A stretch of 64,000 bases of DNA, taken from Prevotella sp. (GTDB lineage: Bacteria; Bacteroidota; Bacteroidia; Bacteroidales; Bacteroidaceae). The stretch covers positions 75,123 to 139,122 of the forward strand of contig JAJPYN010000007.1 of the NCBI GenBank assembly GCA_021204905.1, read 5' to 3'. The notes below the pieces were generated by a model, which saw only the letters and a list, made by a program, of their open reading frames with translations, made no database searches and was not told the DNA's origin. The position numbers and the translations under genes were made by a program. Shown here one piece after another: positions 35,422 to 45,651 of the stretch. The stretch's first letter is position 1. Every line of letters starts with the position of its first letter.

Positions 35422-37128
35422 ATGGCAAATTTCTATACAGACAACCCCGAGATAAAGTTCTACCTCTCCCATCCTTTGATGCGCCGCATCGTGGAACTCA
35501 AAGAGCGCGGATACGCCGACAAAGACACTTACGACTACGCTCCCGAGAACTTTGAAGACGCCATCGACAACTACGACCGCGTGCTCGAACTCGCGGGCGA
35601 CATCAGCGCGAACATCGTGGCGCAAAACGCAGAAGACGTCGACGCCGAAGGACCGCACCACGAAGGCGGACGGGTCCACTACGCGTCAAAGACCTACGAG
35701 AACCTCGACGCCACAGTAAAGGCGGGGCTAAACGGCGTAACGATGCCGCGGCGCTACGGAGGACTCAACTTCCCCTCCGTGCCCTATTCCGCCATCAACG
35801 AGATCATCGCCACAGCCGACGCGGGATTCGAGAATATCTGGTCGCTGCAAGATTGTATCGAGACTTTATACGAGTTCGGCGACGAGGACCAACGCCAACG
35901 CTTCGTGCCGCGTGTATGCAAAGGTGCGACGATGTCGATGGACCTCACAGAGCCCGATGCGGGAAGCGACTTGCAAAGCGTCATGCTCAAAGCCACGTTC
36001 GACGAGGCGAACAACTGCTGGCGCCTCAACGGTTGCAAACGGTTCATCACCAACGGCGACTCCGACATCCACCTTGTTCTTGCCCGGTCTGAAGAGGGCA
36101 CGCGCGATGGACGCGGCCTGTCGATGTTCATCTACGACAAACGCGACGGAGGGGTCGACGTGCGGCGAATAGAGAACAAACTCGGCATCCACGGCTCGCC
36201 CACATGCGAATTAGTATATAAGAACGCGCGGGCGGAACTGTGCGGCAGCCGCAAGCTCGGACTGATAAAATACGTCATGGCGCTTATGAACGGCGCACGT
36301 CTCGGCATAGCGGCACAGTCGGTAGGCATCTCCCAAGCGGCATACAACGAGGCGCTTACATACGCTAAATCACGCCGGCAGTTCGGCAAAGAGATAATCA
36401 ATTTCCCCGCAGTCTACGAGATGCTCTCCGTAATGAAAGCGCGCCTCGCAGCAGGACGCTCCATCCTCTACGCCACAAGCCGCTACGTCGACATCTACAA
36501 AGCCCTCGAAGACATTGCACGCGAGCGCAAGCTCACGCCCGAGGAGCGGCAAGAATGCAAGGAATACTCGCGCTTGGCAGATGCCTTCACCCCCTTAGCA
36601 AAAGGGATGAACTCCGAGTACGCCAACCAAAACGCATACGACGGCATACAGATACACGGCGGCTCGGGATTCATGCTCGAATACCCCTGCCAACGCCTCT
36701 ATCGCGACGCACGCATCACATCCATCTACGAGGGCACGACGCAGCTGCAGACCGTCGCAGCCATTCGCTATGTCACCAACGGTTTCTACGGGCAGATCAT
36801 AGCCAAGATGCAGGAAGAGGAAACATCGTCCGAACTCATACCCCTGCGCACCACCGCAAAGGAAATGGCGGAGAAATATAATGAATGTGTGGAAAAGGTA
36901 GTAGCCGCGCAAGACGATGAGTACAAAGACCTCTGCGCGCGACACCTCTACGAAATGGCGGCAACAATCATCATGACCAACCTCCTCATCGACGACGCCA
37001 CACGCAGCCCCGAACTCTTCGCACCCTCCGCACGCGTCTACACACGATATGCCGCAGCGGAAATAATGAAGCACAGTCACTTCATCCTCTCGTCATCGGT
37101 TGATGTTTTAGCCGACTACCGCAAGTGA
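35422..37128 (+). CDS. Acyl-CoA dehydrogenase
   Basis: A flavin-dependent acyl-CoA dehydrogenase of 568 residues, partner of the adjacent Etf. It has the N-terminal helical domain, the middle domain MSMDLTEPDAGSDLQSVMLK with WRLNGCKRFITNGDSD, and the C-terminal domain with KSRRQFGKEIINFPAV and IHGGSGFMLEYPCQRLYRDA. The catalytic base is Glu437 in ITSIYEGTTQLQ. It is about 190 residues longer than short-chain enzymes, with an extra C-terminal helical part (KEMAEKYNECVEKVVAAQDD), as in larger bacterial members. The substrate is unknown; butyryl- or acryloyl-CoA would be typical for an Etf-linked enzyme of an anaerobe. Confidence 0.93.
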   Translation: MANFYTDNPEIKFYLSHPLMRRIVELKERGYADKDTYDYAPENFEDAIDNYDRVLELAGDISANIVAQNAEDVDAEGPHHEGGRVHYASKTYENLDATVKAGLNGVTMPRRYGGLNFPSVPYSAINEIIATADAGFENIWSLQDCIETLYEFGDEDQRQRFVPRVCKGATMSMDLTEPDAGSDLQSVMLKATFDEANNCWRLNGCKRFITNGDSDIHLVLARSEEGTRDGRGLSMFIYDKRDGGVDVRRIENKLGIHGSPTCELVYKNARAELCGSRKLGLIKYVMALMNGARLGIAAQSVGISQAAYNEALTYAKSRRQFGKEIINFPAVYEMLSVMKARLAAGRSILYATSRYVDIYKALEDIARERKLTPEERQECKEYSRLADAFTPLAKGMNSEYANQNAYDGIQIHGGSGFMLEYPCQRLYRDARITSIYEGTTQLQTVAAIRYVTNGFYGQIIAKMQEEETSSELIPLRTTAKEMAEKYNECVEKVVAAQDDEYKDLCARHLYEMAATIIMTNLLIDDATRSPELFAPSARVYTRYAAAEIMKHSHFILSSSVDVLADYRK

Positions 37129-37177
37129 GCCGGGTGCTTGATTAATAAGCCGGGCACTTACTTTTAAACAAATATTC

Positions 37178-37224
37178 AACCGCCATGGCAATCGTGAAAC
37201 AATCGGTTGCCGCGGCGGTTTTTA
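37178..37224 (+). terminator. Intrinsic terminator after the etf operon
   Basis: AACCGCC (37178-37184) pairs with GGCGGTT (37214-37220), and inside it GGCAATCG pairs with CGGTTGCC. The stem is followed by TTTTAG. It ends the etfBA-dehydrogenase transcript and separates it from the convergent AraC gene. Confidence 0.7.
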
Positions 37225-37265
37225 GTTTGTGGTATTTTGACCGTAAAGGCTAATGGCAAAAGGTC

Positions 37266-38138
37266 TCACCCGACGATCTTGGTTTTATGGTAGTTATTTC
37301 GGAACTCGGTGGGCGTGCACCCCTTTTTCTTTCGGAAGATGCGGTTGAAGTAGGAGATGTTGTTAAATCCTGAGGTGTAGCATATCTCGAGGACGGTCAT
37401 TGAGCTGTCGGCCAGCTTTCGTGCGGCATACCCGAGTCGCGTGTCGATGATGTATTCGGAGATGTTCTTGTGGGTGTGCAGTTTGAAGAAGCGGCTGAAC
37501 GCGGAGGGTGTCATGCCCGCTTGCGAGGCGATGTCGGCAAGGCGTATGTCGTCCTTGAAATGTTCGGCCACATAGTCGGTGATCTTCTGTATGCGTCGGT
37601 TGTCGTTGGAGGTGTCTGCCCCGGCGAAGGCGCTGCTGGCCAGTTGGCGGTAGGAAGTCTTCGACAGCTCATAGAGTATCTCGAATAGTCCCGTCATCCG
37701 GTAGAAGCTGTCGGTGAGGGTCAGGAGCGTTTTTATCCGCCCGAAGGAGAGCATGATGGCTTCCATCGAGAAGGCTATGCCCGTTTCGGAGTCTTTGAGC
37801 ATGTTCCTGATGCTTGCCATGGCTGCTTTCTCGATGAGCGGACCGGCAAAGATGTCGTCGGCAAACTGTATGGTGATCTCGTAGATGTCGGCAGAGCGGC
37901 ATTGGTATTGCTTCCATTCGTGCTCGATGCCCCCGCCGAGCAGGCAGAGGTCGTAGTCGCCAAGCACCTCGAGCGAGTCGCCCACCGTGCGTCTGACGCC
38001 CCGGCAGTTGGCCACGAAATTGAGCTCATACTCGATGTGGCGGTGGAGCGGGTATGTGAAACTCGTCTTGTGGCGCTCGGCAATATAGAAGCAGTCCCCG
38101 CGCTGAAGGGGCGCCACCTCGGTTACTATCTTTGACAT
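37266..38138 (-). CDS. AraC family transcriptional regulator of the mannan locus
   Basis: A 290-residue regulator with an N-terminal cupin-like sensing part (TSFTYPLHRHIEYELNFVAN; CLLGGGIEHEWKQY) and a C-terminal double helix-turn-helix of AraC type (IRLADIASQAGMTPSAFSRF, then ICYTSGFNNISYFNRIFRKK). It is divergent from the acetylesterase gene that opens the PUL, which makes it the likely local regulator. Gut Bacteroidales more often use hybrid two-component systems or SusR-like regulators for mannan loci, so a cytoplasmic AraC sensor implies that an imported sugar is the signal (inference). Confidence 0.9.
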   Translation of the reverse strand: MSKIVTEVAPLQRGDCFYIAERHKTSFTYPLHRHIEYELNFVANCRGVRRTVGDSLEVLGDYDLCLLGGGIEHEWKQYQCRSADIYEITIQFADDIFAGPLIEKAAMASIRNMLKDSETGIAFSMEAIMLSFGRIKTLLTLTDSFYRMTGLFEILYELSKTSYRQLASSAFAGADTSNDNRRIQKITDYVAEHFKDDIRLADIASQAGMTPSAFSRFFKLHTHKNISEYIIDTRLGYAARKLADSSMTVLEICYTSGFNNISYFNRIFRKKKGCTPTEFRNNYHKTKIVG

Positions 38139-38163
38139 GATAAAGTTTTGATGTTACCATCGG

Positions 38164-38171
38164 CAAAGCTA
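38164..38171 (-). promoter_or_regulatory. Candidate -7 element of the araC-type gene
   Basis: TAGCTTTG on the minus strand fits TAnnTTTG, 25 bases before the ATG. Confidence 0.5.
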
Positions 38172-38238
38172 CGCGAAAACATTGAATTTACTACAAAGAA
38201 ATGCAAAAAAAGTATCATATCACCTTGCGCGAAAAGGT

Positions 38239-38246
38239 TAACTTTG
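38239..38246 (+). promoter_or_regulatory. Candidate -7 element at the head of the PUL
   Basis: TAACTTTG fits TAnnTTTG and lies 18 bases before the acetylesterase ATG. It has no -33 TTTG at the right distance, which fits a promoter that needs an activator such as the divergent AraC protein. Confidence 0.5.
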
Positions 38247-38264
38247 CCGAAAACCATTACTGCT

Positions 38265-39773
38265 ATGAAACGATTATTTTTATTTTTTGCAAGTGTTTTG
38301 GCGTGCATGCCGGTTTTTTCTCTGACTATGCCGCAGGTGTTTTCAGACAATATGATGCTCCAGCAGCAGACTAATGCGCGGCTGTGGGGTTGGGCTGAGA
38401 AGGGCTCTCAGGTGTCGGTCTCCACAAGTTGGGACGGCAAGGAATATAAGGCGACGGCGGACAAGACGGACGGGCGCTGGGAGGTGCTTGTTGCCACGCC
38501 GGAAGCTTCTTACGAGACGTACACCCTGACGATAAAGGGCGACGGCGAAGAGATTGTGATAAATAATGTGCTTGTCGGCGAGGTGTGGTTCTGCTCGGGA
38601 CAGTCGAACATGGAGATGCCGCTCAGAGGCTTCTGGAACTGCCCCGTCGAGGGCGCTAACGAGGCTATTGCTGGTGCGGGACAATACCGCAAAGCCATCC
38701 GTGTGGCCACCATCCCGAAGACGCGTGCCGAAGAGCCGCAGAGCGATGTAACGTGCGCGTGGAAAATATGCGAGCCCGCCAATGCTCCGGAGTTCTCCGC
38801 CGCGGGATATTTCTTCGCGCGGACGCTGACCGACCTGCTCGATGTCCCCGTGGGCATCATCAACTGCTCGTGGGGCGGCAGCGCCGTGGAGGGATGGATG
38901 CCGAAAGAGATTCTGCTGACCTACCCCGACGGGCTCGTGCCGATGGACGACTACGACTACCACGAGAAGATGGTGATGTACAACGGCATGCTCTATCCGC
39001 TGGCCGGATATACCATAAAGGGGTTCCTCTGGAATCAGGGCGAGAGTAATGTCGGGCAACCGGAGGAATATATCGAGCGGTTCTCCGCAATGATACGCCA
39101 TTGGCGCACGATCTGGCGTCAGGGCGATGACAAGCTGCCCGTTTACAGCGTGGAGATGCCGCCATACGCTTACGGCGACGGCCCGGACGGCTCCACAGGT
39201 CCGGAGTTCCGCATCGCCCAGCATAAGATAACGAAAGTTTTGGAGAACAGCGGTTGCGTCGCCACGTCGGATCTCATCTACCCCTACGAGACCAACCAGG
39301 TGCACGGTTGCCGCAAGCTTGAGATCGGCAGGCGACTGGCTTATATGGCCGCCACACGCGACTACGGCATCGAGGGTATCGCCGCCGAAGCGCCTGAATT
39401 TGAATATATGACCGTCAGCTCGTCCTCCGACGGAGATAACGTTATTGCCGGTACATCCGTGGCCGAGCCGAAGACCGGCGGAGAAGTGTTGCAGCTCTAT
39501 TTCACGAACGGCGAGGAGGGCTTCGACAAGATAGAGAATATCGAGAACTTCGAGGCGCAAGACTCCGAGGGCAATTGGCACCCCGCCACCGTCTGGGCCT
39601 CGTCGGCGTGGGAGAATGTCCCCCGGCAAGGCGGCTTCCTGAAACTCATCTGCCCCGAGGCGGACAAGATCACCGCCGTCCGCTACCTCTACCGCAATTT
39701 CCTGCCCGGACGGCTCCACAACCTCCGCGGGCTGCCCGTCGTGCCTTTCGTCGCCGAGGTGCCGGGGGAGTGA
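38265..39773 (+). CDS. Sialate O-acetylesterase-like carbohydrate esterase
   Basis: A secreted SGNH-type esterase of 502 residues, related to sialate 9-O-acetylesterases. In this locus it probably removes acetyl groups from O-acetylated (gluco)mannan. It has a signal peptide (MKRLFLFFASVLACMPVFS), an N-terminal beta domain (MPQVFSDNMMLQQQTNARLW), the nucleophile serine in VWFCSGQSNMEMPLRG, the block NCSWGGSAVEGWM, and FLWNQGESNV. I start at the ATG 38265-38267, just before the signal peptide. It is followed 48 bases later by the GH94 gene. Confidence 0.88.
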   Translation: MKRLFLFFASVLACMPVFSLTMPQVFSDNMMLQQQTNARLWGWAEKGSQVSVSTSWDGKEYKATADKTDGRWEVLVATPEASYETYTLTIKGDGEEIVINNVLVGEVWFCSGQSNMEMPLRGFWNCPVEGANEAIAGAGQYRKAIRVATIPKTRAEEPQSDVTCAWKICEPANAPEFSAAGYFFARTLTDLLDVPVGIINCSWGGSAVEGWMPKEILLTYPDGLVPMDDYDYHEKMVMYNGMLYPLAGYTIKGFLWNQGESNVGQPEEYIERFSAMIRHWRTIWRQGDDKLPVYSVEMPPYAYGDGPDGSTGPEFRIAQHKITKVLENSGCVATSDLIYPYETNQVHGCRKLEIGRRLAYMAATRDYGIEGIAAEAPEFEYMTVSSSSDGDNVIAGTSVAEPKTGGEVLQLYFTNGEEGFDKIENIENFEAQDSEGNWHPATVWASSAWENVPRQGGFLKLICPEADKITAVRYLYRNFLPGRLHNLRGLPVVPFVAEVPGE

Positions 39774-39821
39774 GACAATATACTGTCGAGCATTGTTTAA
39801 TAATAGAGAATTAAATCGGAT

Positions 39822-42314
39822 ATGGAACAAAAGACTTACGGACATTTCGACGACGCTGCCCGCGAATATGTCATCACGGACCCGGCCACTCCCTTTCCTT
39901 GGATCAACTATCTGGGCAACAAGGATTTCTTCGGACTGATCAGCAACACGGCGGGCGGATATAATTTCTACCGCGACGCCAAATTCCGCCGCATCACGCG
40001 CTATCGTTACAACAATGTGCCGATGGACAACGGCGGACGCTATTTTTATATTTACGATGGCGGGACGGTGTGGAACCCCGGTTGGAAGCCCTGCAAGACG
40101 CCGCTCGACTTCTACGAGTGCCGCCACGGGATGAACTATACGCGCATCACGGGCTGCAAGAACGGCGTGCGTGCGAGCGTGCTGTTCTTCGTGCCCCTCG
40201 ACACATGGGCGGAGGTGCAGAAAGTGACGCTGACGAATCTTAGCGGCGCGACGAAGCGCCTGAAACTGTTCTCTTTCGCGGAGTGGTGCATGTGGAACGC
40301 GGCCACCGATATGGAGAATTTCCAGCGCAACTTCTCTACGGGGGAGGTGGAGATCGACGGCAGCGTCATCTATCACAAGACGGAATATAAGGAGCGCCGC
40401 AACCATTATGCTTACTACTCGGTCAACGTGCCCGTGAGCGGCTACGACACCGACCGCGAGAGCTTCGTAGGGCTGTACAACGGCTTCGACGCGCCGCAGT
40501 GCGTTATGGCGGGCAAGCCTTCTAATTCCTTGGCTCACGGCTGGAGTCCTATCGCGTCGCACTGTATCGACGTGGAGCTTCGTGCGGGAGAGAGCAAGGA
40601 TTTCGTGTTCCTGCTGGGCTATGTGGAGAACTCTCAGGAGGAGAAGTTTTCCAAAGAGGATATCGAACGCAAACGGCGCGGCGAGCTCATCTCTTCGCAG
40701 GCAAGCGACGTTACGCTTGTCAACAAGACGAAAGCGCGGCGGGTGATAGAGCGTTTCGCCACGACTGAGGCGGTTGACAAGGCATTCGGTGAGTTGCGGG
40801 CAATGTGGGACGACCTGCTGGGCAAGTTCTCTCTGACGAGCGGCGACGACCGTCTGAACCGCATGGTGAATATCTGGAACCAGTATCAGTGCATGATCAC
40901 GTTCAACTTCTCGCGCTCGGCCAGTTTCTTCGAGAGCGGCATAGGGCGCGGCATGGGCTTCCGCGACTCCAATCAGGACCTTGTCGGCTTCGTCCATCAG
41001 GTGCCCGGGCGCGCACGTGAGCGCATCATCGACATCGCAAGCACACAGTTTCCAGACGGCGGGTGCTACCACCAGTACCAGCCCCTGACCAAGCGCGGTA
41101 ACAACGACATCGGCGGGGGCTTCAACGACGACCCGATGTGGCTCATCTTCGGTACTGTGGCATACGTCAAAGAGACGGGCGACTTCTCTATCCTCGACGA
41201 GCAGGTGCCGTGGGACAACGAGGCGGGCACGGAGGTGAGCCTTATGGAGCATCTCAGGATTTCGTTCAACCACGTTACGGACAACCTCGGTCCGCACGGC
41301 TTGCCGCTGATAGGGCGTGCCGACTGGAACGACTGTCTCAACCTGAACTGCTTCTCGTGGGATCCCAACGAGAGTTTCCAGACGACGGAGAACAAGACGG
41401 AAGGGTCGAAGGCCGAATCGCTGATGATTGCCGGACTGTTCGTCTTCTGCGGCAACGAATATGCCGGGCTGTGCGACAGGACGGGCGATAAGGAAGAGGC
41501 GTCGCGCGCACGCGCAAAGGTGAGCGAGATGGTTGACGCGGTGAAGCGTTACGGCTGGGACGGGGAGTGGTTCCTCCGCGCCTACGACTACTACGGCAAT
41601 AAGATCGGTTCGAAGGAGAACGCCGAGGGCAAGATTTTCATCGAGAGCCAGGGCTGGTGCACGATGGCGGGCATAGGGCTCGGCGACGGCATGGTTGCCA
41701 AGGCTCTCGATGCCGTGAAGAAATATATGGACTCGGAGCATGGCATAGTGCTCAACACACCCGCTTTCACCACTTACCACGTCGAGATGGGCGAGATCTC
41801 TTCGTACCCCGCGGGCTACAAGGAGAATGCCGGCATCTTCTGCCACAACAACCCGTGGGTGATCATCGGCGAGACGGTGGCGGGAAGGGGCAACGACGCG
41901 TGGGACCACTACACAAAGATCTGTCCGGCGTGGATCAAGGACCAGCGGTTGCACAAGGTGGAGCCCTACGTCTATTCGCAGATGGTGGCGGGCAAAGACG
42001 CTGCCGTGCCGGGCGAAGGGAAGAACTCGTGGCTCACGGGTACCGCGGCGTGGAACTGGCTGACCATCACGCAATATATCCTCGGCATCAAACCGACTTA
42101 CGACGGTCTCGAGATTGACCCGTGCCTGCCCGCGACGTTGAAGGAATACTCAATTGTCAGACGCTTCCGCGACGGCATCTTCAACATCAAGGTGTCGAAC
42201 CCGAAAGGCCTCGAGAAGGGCAAGGTGTCGATGACGATCGACGGCAAGGCCGCCCCGGGTAACATCATCCCTTGCACTAACGGCGAACACAATGTTGAGA
42301 TTGTGATCGGTTAA
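39822..42314 (+). CDS. GH94 cellobiose phosphorylase
   Basis: A cytoplasmic phosphorylase that splits cellobiose with phosphate into glucose-1-phosphate and glucose. The 830-residue product has no signal peptide. It contains the substrate-binding [20 protein letters not shown], the [15 protein letters not shown] segment and the catalytic acid Asp504 in [12 protein letters not shown], all typical of true cellobiose phosphorylases rather than of chitobiose or cyclic-glucan enzymes. Length fits the family. Its place in a mannan locus implies that the substrate also yields cellobiose, as glucomannan does. Confidence 0.92.
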   Translation: MEQKTYGHFDDAAREYVITDPATPFPWINYLGNKDFFGLISNTAGGYNFYRDAKFRRITRYRYNNVPMDNGGRYFYIYDGGTVWNPGWKPCKTPLDFYECRHGMNYTRITGCKNGVRASVLFFVPLDTWAEVQKVTLTNLSGATKRLKLFSFAEWCMWNAATDMENFQRNFSTGEVEIDGSVIYHKTEYKERRNHYAYYSVNVPVSGYDTDRESFVGLYNGFDAPQCVMAGKPSNSLAHGWSPIASHCIDVELRAGESKDFVFLLGYVENSQEEKFSKEDIERKRRGELISSQASDVTLVNKTKARRVIERFATTEAVDKAFGELRAMWDDLLGKFSLTSGDDRLNRMVNIWNQYQCMITFNFSRSASFFESGIGRGMGFRDSNQDLVGFVHQVPGRARERIIDIASTQFPDGGCYHQYQPLTKRGNNDIGGGFNDDPMWLIFGTVAYVKETGDFSILDEQVPWDNEAGTEVSLMEHLRISFNHVTDNLGPHGLPLIGRADWNDCLNLNCFSWDPNESFQTTENKTEGSKAESLMIAGLFVFCGNEYAGLCDRTGDKEEASRARAKVSEMVDAVKRYGWDGEWFLRAYDYYGNKIGSKENAEGKIFIESQGWCTMAGIGLGDGMVAKALDAVKKYMDSEHGIVLNTPAFTTYHVEMGEISSYPAGYKENAGIFCHNNPWVIIGETVAGRGNDAWDHYTKICPAWIKDQRLHKVEPYVYSQMVAGKDAAVPGEGKNSWLTGTAAWNWLTITQYILGIKPTYDGLEIDPCLPATLKEYSIVRRFRDGIFNIKVSNPKGLEKGKVSMTIDGKAAPGNIIPCTNGEHNVEIVIG

Positions 42315-42453
42315 TGTCAAGATAGTACTATGCATTTGTAAAAATAATGCAAGCGGCGATTATGAAAAAGTATTAATTTCGCAACCGAAGCTATTTATAA
42401 TTTTATAAAAGAGTGTAAATCAATTAAAAACCTACATTTCAAAAGCCATCAGA
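42315..42453 (+). promoter_or_regulatory. Leader of the susCD unit
   Basis: This AT-rich gap of 139 bases has a weak -7-like element TAATTTCG (42374-42381) and a leader of about 65 bases without strong structure. It may hold a separate promoter for susC, but the -33 element is not recognisable. Confidence 0.35.
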
Positions 42454-45400
42454 ATGGAAAGAATCAAAAGCTTTAAGTTCGCAATCTTGTCGTTGCTTTT
42501 GTTCGTATCGACGGCTGTCTCGGCGCAGGTTACCGTAACGGGTACTGTCTACGACGACATCGGCGAGGGGGCAATAGGCGCGACGGTGCGCGAGAAGGGC
42601 ACGCAGAACGCGACGGTTACCGATGTTGACGGTAACTTCAGCCTTAAAGTGGCGAGCGCCCAGGCGACGCTGTCCGTGAGCTATGTCGGCTTCCAGGACG
42701 CTGAGGTGAAGCTCAACGGGCGCACATCCGTGACGATTGACCTCAAGCAAGACGCCCAGCTCATGGACGAGCTTGTGGTGGTCGGTTATGGTGTGATGAA
42801 ACGGAGCGACCTGACGGGGTCGGTATCGTCCATCGACGAGAAAGCCATCAAACAGGGTGTGAACACATCGTTGGAGCAAGCGATGCAAGGGCGTATCGCG
42901 GGCGTGCAAGTGACTCAGAACTCCGGTGCGCCGGGCGGCGGTATCTCCGTGCAGATTCGCGGTATCAACTCGCTCAGCGGCAACGAGCCTCTCTACGTCA
43001 TCGACGGTATTGCCGTGAGCGGTAACACGAGCGACAACAGCAGTGTCTTGGCGAGCATCAACCCGTCGGATATCACGAACATCGAGGTGCTCAAAGACGC
43101 TTCGGCCACGGCCATCTACGGCTCGCGCGCATCGAACGGCGTGGTGCTCATCACCACCAAGCGCGGCGAGGACGGTAAGGCGAAGATCCAGTACGAGGGT
43201 TATGTCGGCTGGCAGCAACTGCCGAAGCAGCTCGACGTGATGGATCTCTATGAGTATGCCGACTTCTATAACCAGCGTGCGGAGGTGCGCGGCTGGGGTT
43301 CGTCGGACACCTATCTCGACCCGACACTGTTGACCAAAGGTACGAACTGGCAGGACGAGCTCTACCGCACGGCGTTCATGCAGAACCATACGGTGAACAT
43401 TTCGGGCGGCAACAAGGATATGAACTACTCCTTGTCGGGCGGCTACCTCGACCAAGACGGTGTGGGTATCGGCTCGGGCTTCACGCGCGCATCGTTCCGC
43501 ACGAACATCGACACGAACATCACCTCGTGGTTGCAGGTGGGCTTCAATGCGGCATACGCCAACACGAAGCAAATCACCACGTTCGACGACAGCAATGTCA
43601 TCTCTACGGCGCTGAACCAGTTGCCCGATATGGCTGTCCGCAACCCCGACGGTTCGTACGCCGTGCCTCAGACGAACGATTTCGCCACATACTACAGCAA
43701 CCCGATCTTCGAGGCGGAGATGAAGGAGAACCGCAATAACAACTACCAGTTGGACTACAATGTCTTCGCGAACATCACGCCTATCAAGGGTCTGACGATA
43801 CGCCTCGAGTACGGTGGCGACCGCGCGTGGGGCAACACCTATTACTTCGTGCCGGAATACACCTACGGTTCGATACAGGTGGAGAGCCAGTCGACGCGCA
43901 CGAAGACGCTGAGCAAATACAACTCGTTCAAGCAGTACGCCACCTACGACTTCGACATCACCAAGGCCCACCACTTCCAGATTATGCTCGGCCACGAGGC
44001 ACAGTGGGGCAACTGGGAGAGCCTCTCCGGCACGCGCAAGGGCTACATCTCCGACACGCTGCACTCGCTGAATGTCGGCGACTCGTCTACGGCTGTAAAC
44101 TCCGGGGACGACGGCACGGAATGGGCTATCGAGTCGTACTTCGGACGTCTTAACTACAACCTTCTCGACCGCTACTTGCTTACGGCAACGCTGCGTACCG
44201 ACGGTTCGTCGAGCTTCGGTGCGGACAACCGCTGGGGCTGGTTCCCCTCGGCTGCCGTAGCATGGAGGATCAACAACGAGAAGTTTATGAAGAACATCGA
44301 ATGGATAAGCAACCTCAAGCTCCGTCTGGGCTGGGGTCTCGTGGGTAACCAGAGCTCCGGGTCGTACGCTTACGGCGCCGCGATGTCGAACACGACGACG
44401 GCATGGGGCACGGGTTATTACCCCGGCAACTTCGCCAACTCCTCGCTCAAATGGGAGAGCACGAAGGCCTGGAACGCCGGTCTGGACATCAGTCTTTTCA
44501 ACAACCGCATAGAGCTTATCGTCGACTTGTACCTTAAGAATACGGACAACCTGCTCATGCAAGCCGCGCTGCCGTCGTATGTCATCAACAACGATTACAT
44601 GGGTATGACCGCGCCGTGGGTGAACACCGGTTCGATCCGCAATAAAGGTGTCGAGTTCACCCTTAACACGGTTAATATCGACAAGCACGACTGGCAATGG
44701 CGCACGGGCATCACGCTGTCGGTCAACCGCAACGAGCTCACCGGTCTGAACAGCGAGAGCTCCACCATCTCGGGTACGATAGGCAGCGAGACCTATACCC
44801 TGTCGGAGATCGGCGGTCCCGTCGGGCGCTTCTACGGGTATAAGGTCATCGGCATGTACACGCAAGAGAGCGATTTCTACCAGAAGAACGCGCAAGGCGA
44901 ATACCTGCTCGACGCCAATGGCGACAAGGTGGCCGTGGCCCGTCCTGTCGACACGAACGGCGACCTCCAGCCTATCGCGCAGAACGGCATCTGGGTGGGC
45001 GACTACATCTACGAGGATATCAATGGCGACGGCGTGATCACCGAGGCCGACCGCACATATATCGGCGACCCGAACCCGAAATTCACGTTCGGTATGAACA
45101 ACGTCATCACGTGGAAAGACTTCGAGTTCTCGTTCTTCCTCAACGGCAGTGTCGGCGGAGATATCTACAACCTCGTCAAGCAGGAGCACACCAACACCGA
45201 CAACTACGGCAACATGATGAGCATGGTGTCGAAGTACGCGCAGATTGCCCTCATCGACCCGAACGGCTCGGCAACGGACATCTCGAACGTGTACATCTCG
45301 AACCCGACAACGGCACAAGTACAGCGTATCAGCGCCGCCGGCTCGAACCTGAACGACAACAACCGCGTGAGCAACCGCTTCGTGGAGAACGGCTCGTACC

Positions 45401-45636
45401 TGAGGCTGAAGACCATCTCTCTGGCTTGGAACCTGCCGCAGAAATGGCTTAAACCGATCACCCTCGAGTGGGTGCAGGTCTATGCCAACATCCAGAACTT
45501 GTTCACCATTGCGGGTTACGACGGTTACGACCCGGAGGTGGGCGCGTACGGACAGAGCGTGCTCCTTCAGGGCATCGACTACTACCGCTATCCTTCGCAG
45601 AGGATTTACACCGTTGGTTTGAAAGTTAAATTCTAA
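42454..45636 (+). CDS. susC: SusC/RagA family TonB-linked outer membrane transporter
   Basis: The TonB-dependent channel that imports oligosaccharides together with SusD. The 1060-residue product has a signal peptide (FAILSLLLFVSTAVSAQ), a carboxypeptidase-regulatory-like domain (TVTGTVYDDIGEGAIGATVR), a TonB-box-like stretch (MDELVVVGYGVMKRSDLTGS), the plug with GVQVTQNSGAPGGGISVQIR and IYGSRASNGVVLITTKRG, and a 22-strand barrel ending in YTVGLKVKF. The terminal aromatic residue is the outer-membrane insertion signal. It is followed by susD after 15 bases. Likely cargo: manno- or glucomanno-oligosaccharides, inferred from neighbouring enzymes. Confidence 0.96.
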   Translation: MERIKSFKFAILSLLLFVSTAVSAQVTVTGTVYDDIGEGAIGATVREKGTQNATVTDVDGNFSLKVASAQATLSVSYVGFQDAEVKLNGRTSVTIDLKQDAQLMDELVVVGYGVMKRSDLTGSVSSIDEKAIKQGVNTSLEQAMQGRIAGVQVTQNSGAPGGGISVQIRGINSLSGNEPLYVIDGIAVSGNTSDNSSVLASINPSDITNIEVLKDASATAIYGSRASNGVVLITTKRGEDGKAKIQYEGYVGWQQLPKQLDVMDLYEYADFYNQRAEVRGWGSSDTYLDPTLLTKGTNWQDELYRTAFMQNHTVNISGGNKDMNYSLSGGYLDQDGVGIGSGFTRASFRTNIDTNITSWLQVGFNAAYANTKQITTFDDSNVISTALNQLPDMAVRNPDGSYAVPQTNDFATYYSNPIFEAEMKENRNNNYQLDYNVFANITPIKGLTIRLEYGGDRAWGNTYYFVPEYTYGSIQVESQSTRTKTLSKYNSFKQYATYDFDITKAHHFQIMLGHEAQWGNWESLSGTRKGYISDTLHSLNVGDSSTAVNSGDDGTEWAIESYFGRLNYNLLDRYLLTATLRTDGSSSFGADNRWGWFPSAAVAWRINNEKFMKNIEWISNLKLRLGWGLVGNQSSGSYAYGAAMSNTTTAWGTGYYPGNFANSSLKWESTKAWNAGLDISLFNNRIELIVDLYLKNTDNLLMQAALPSYVINNDYMGMTAPWVNTGSIRNKGVEFTLNTVNIDKHDWQWRTGITLSVNRNELTGLNSESSTISGTIGSETYTLSEIGGPVGRFYGYKVIGMYTQESDFYQKNAQGEYLLDANGDKVAVARPVDTNGDLQPIAQNGIWVGDYIYEDINGDGVITEADRTYIGDPNPKFTFGMNNVITWKDFEFSFFLNGSVGGDIYNLVKQEHTNTDNYGNMMSMVSKYAQIALIDPNGSATDISNVYISNPTTAQVQRISAAGSNLNDNNRVSNRFVENGSYLRLKTISLAWNLPQKWLKPITLEWVQVYANIQNLFTIAGYDGYDPEVGAYGQSVLLQGIDYYRYPSQRIYTVGLKVKF

Positions 45637-45651
45637 GACGTACCGGACAAT

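Noticed and set aside
38343..42074. 1,243-codon minus-strand open frame
   Set aside because: It spans the acetylesterase and GH94 genes on the opposite strand and shows only low-complexity, Arg/Val/His-rich sequence typical of a shadow frame.
42439..45318. 959-codon minus-strand open frame opposite susC
   Set aside because: SusC on the plus strand is complete with signal, plug and barrel; the opposite frame has no family features.
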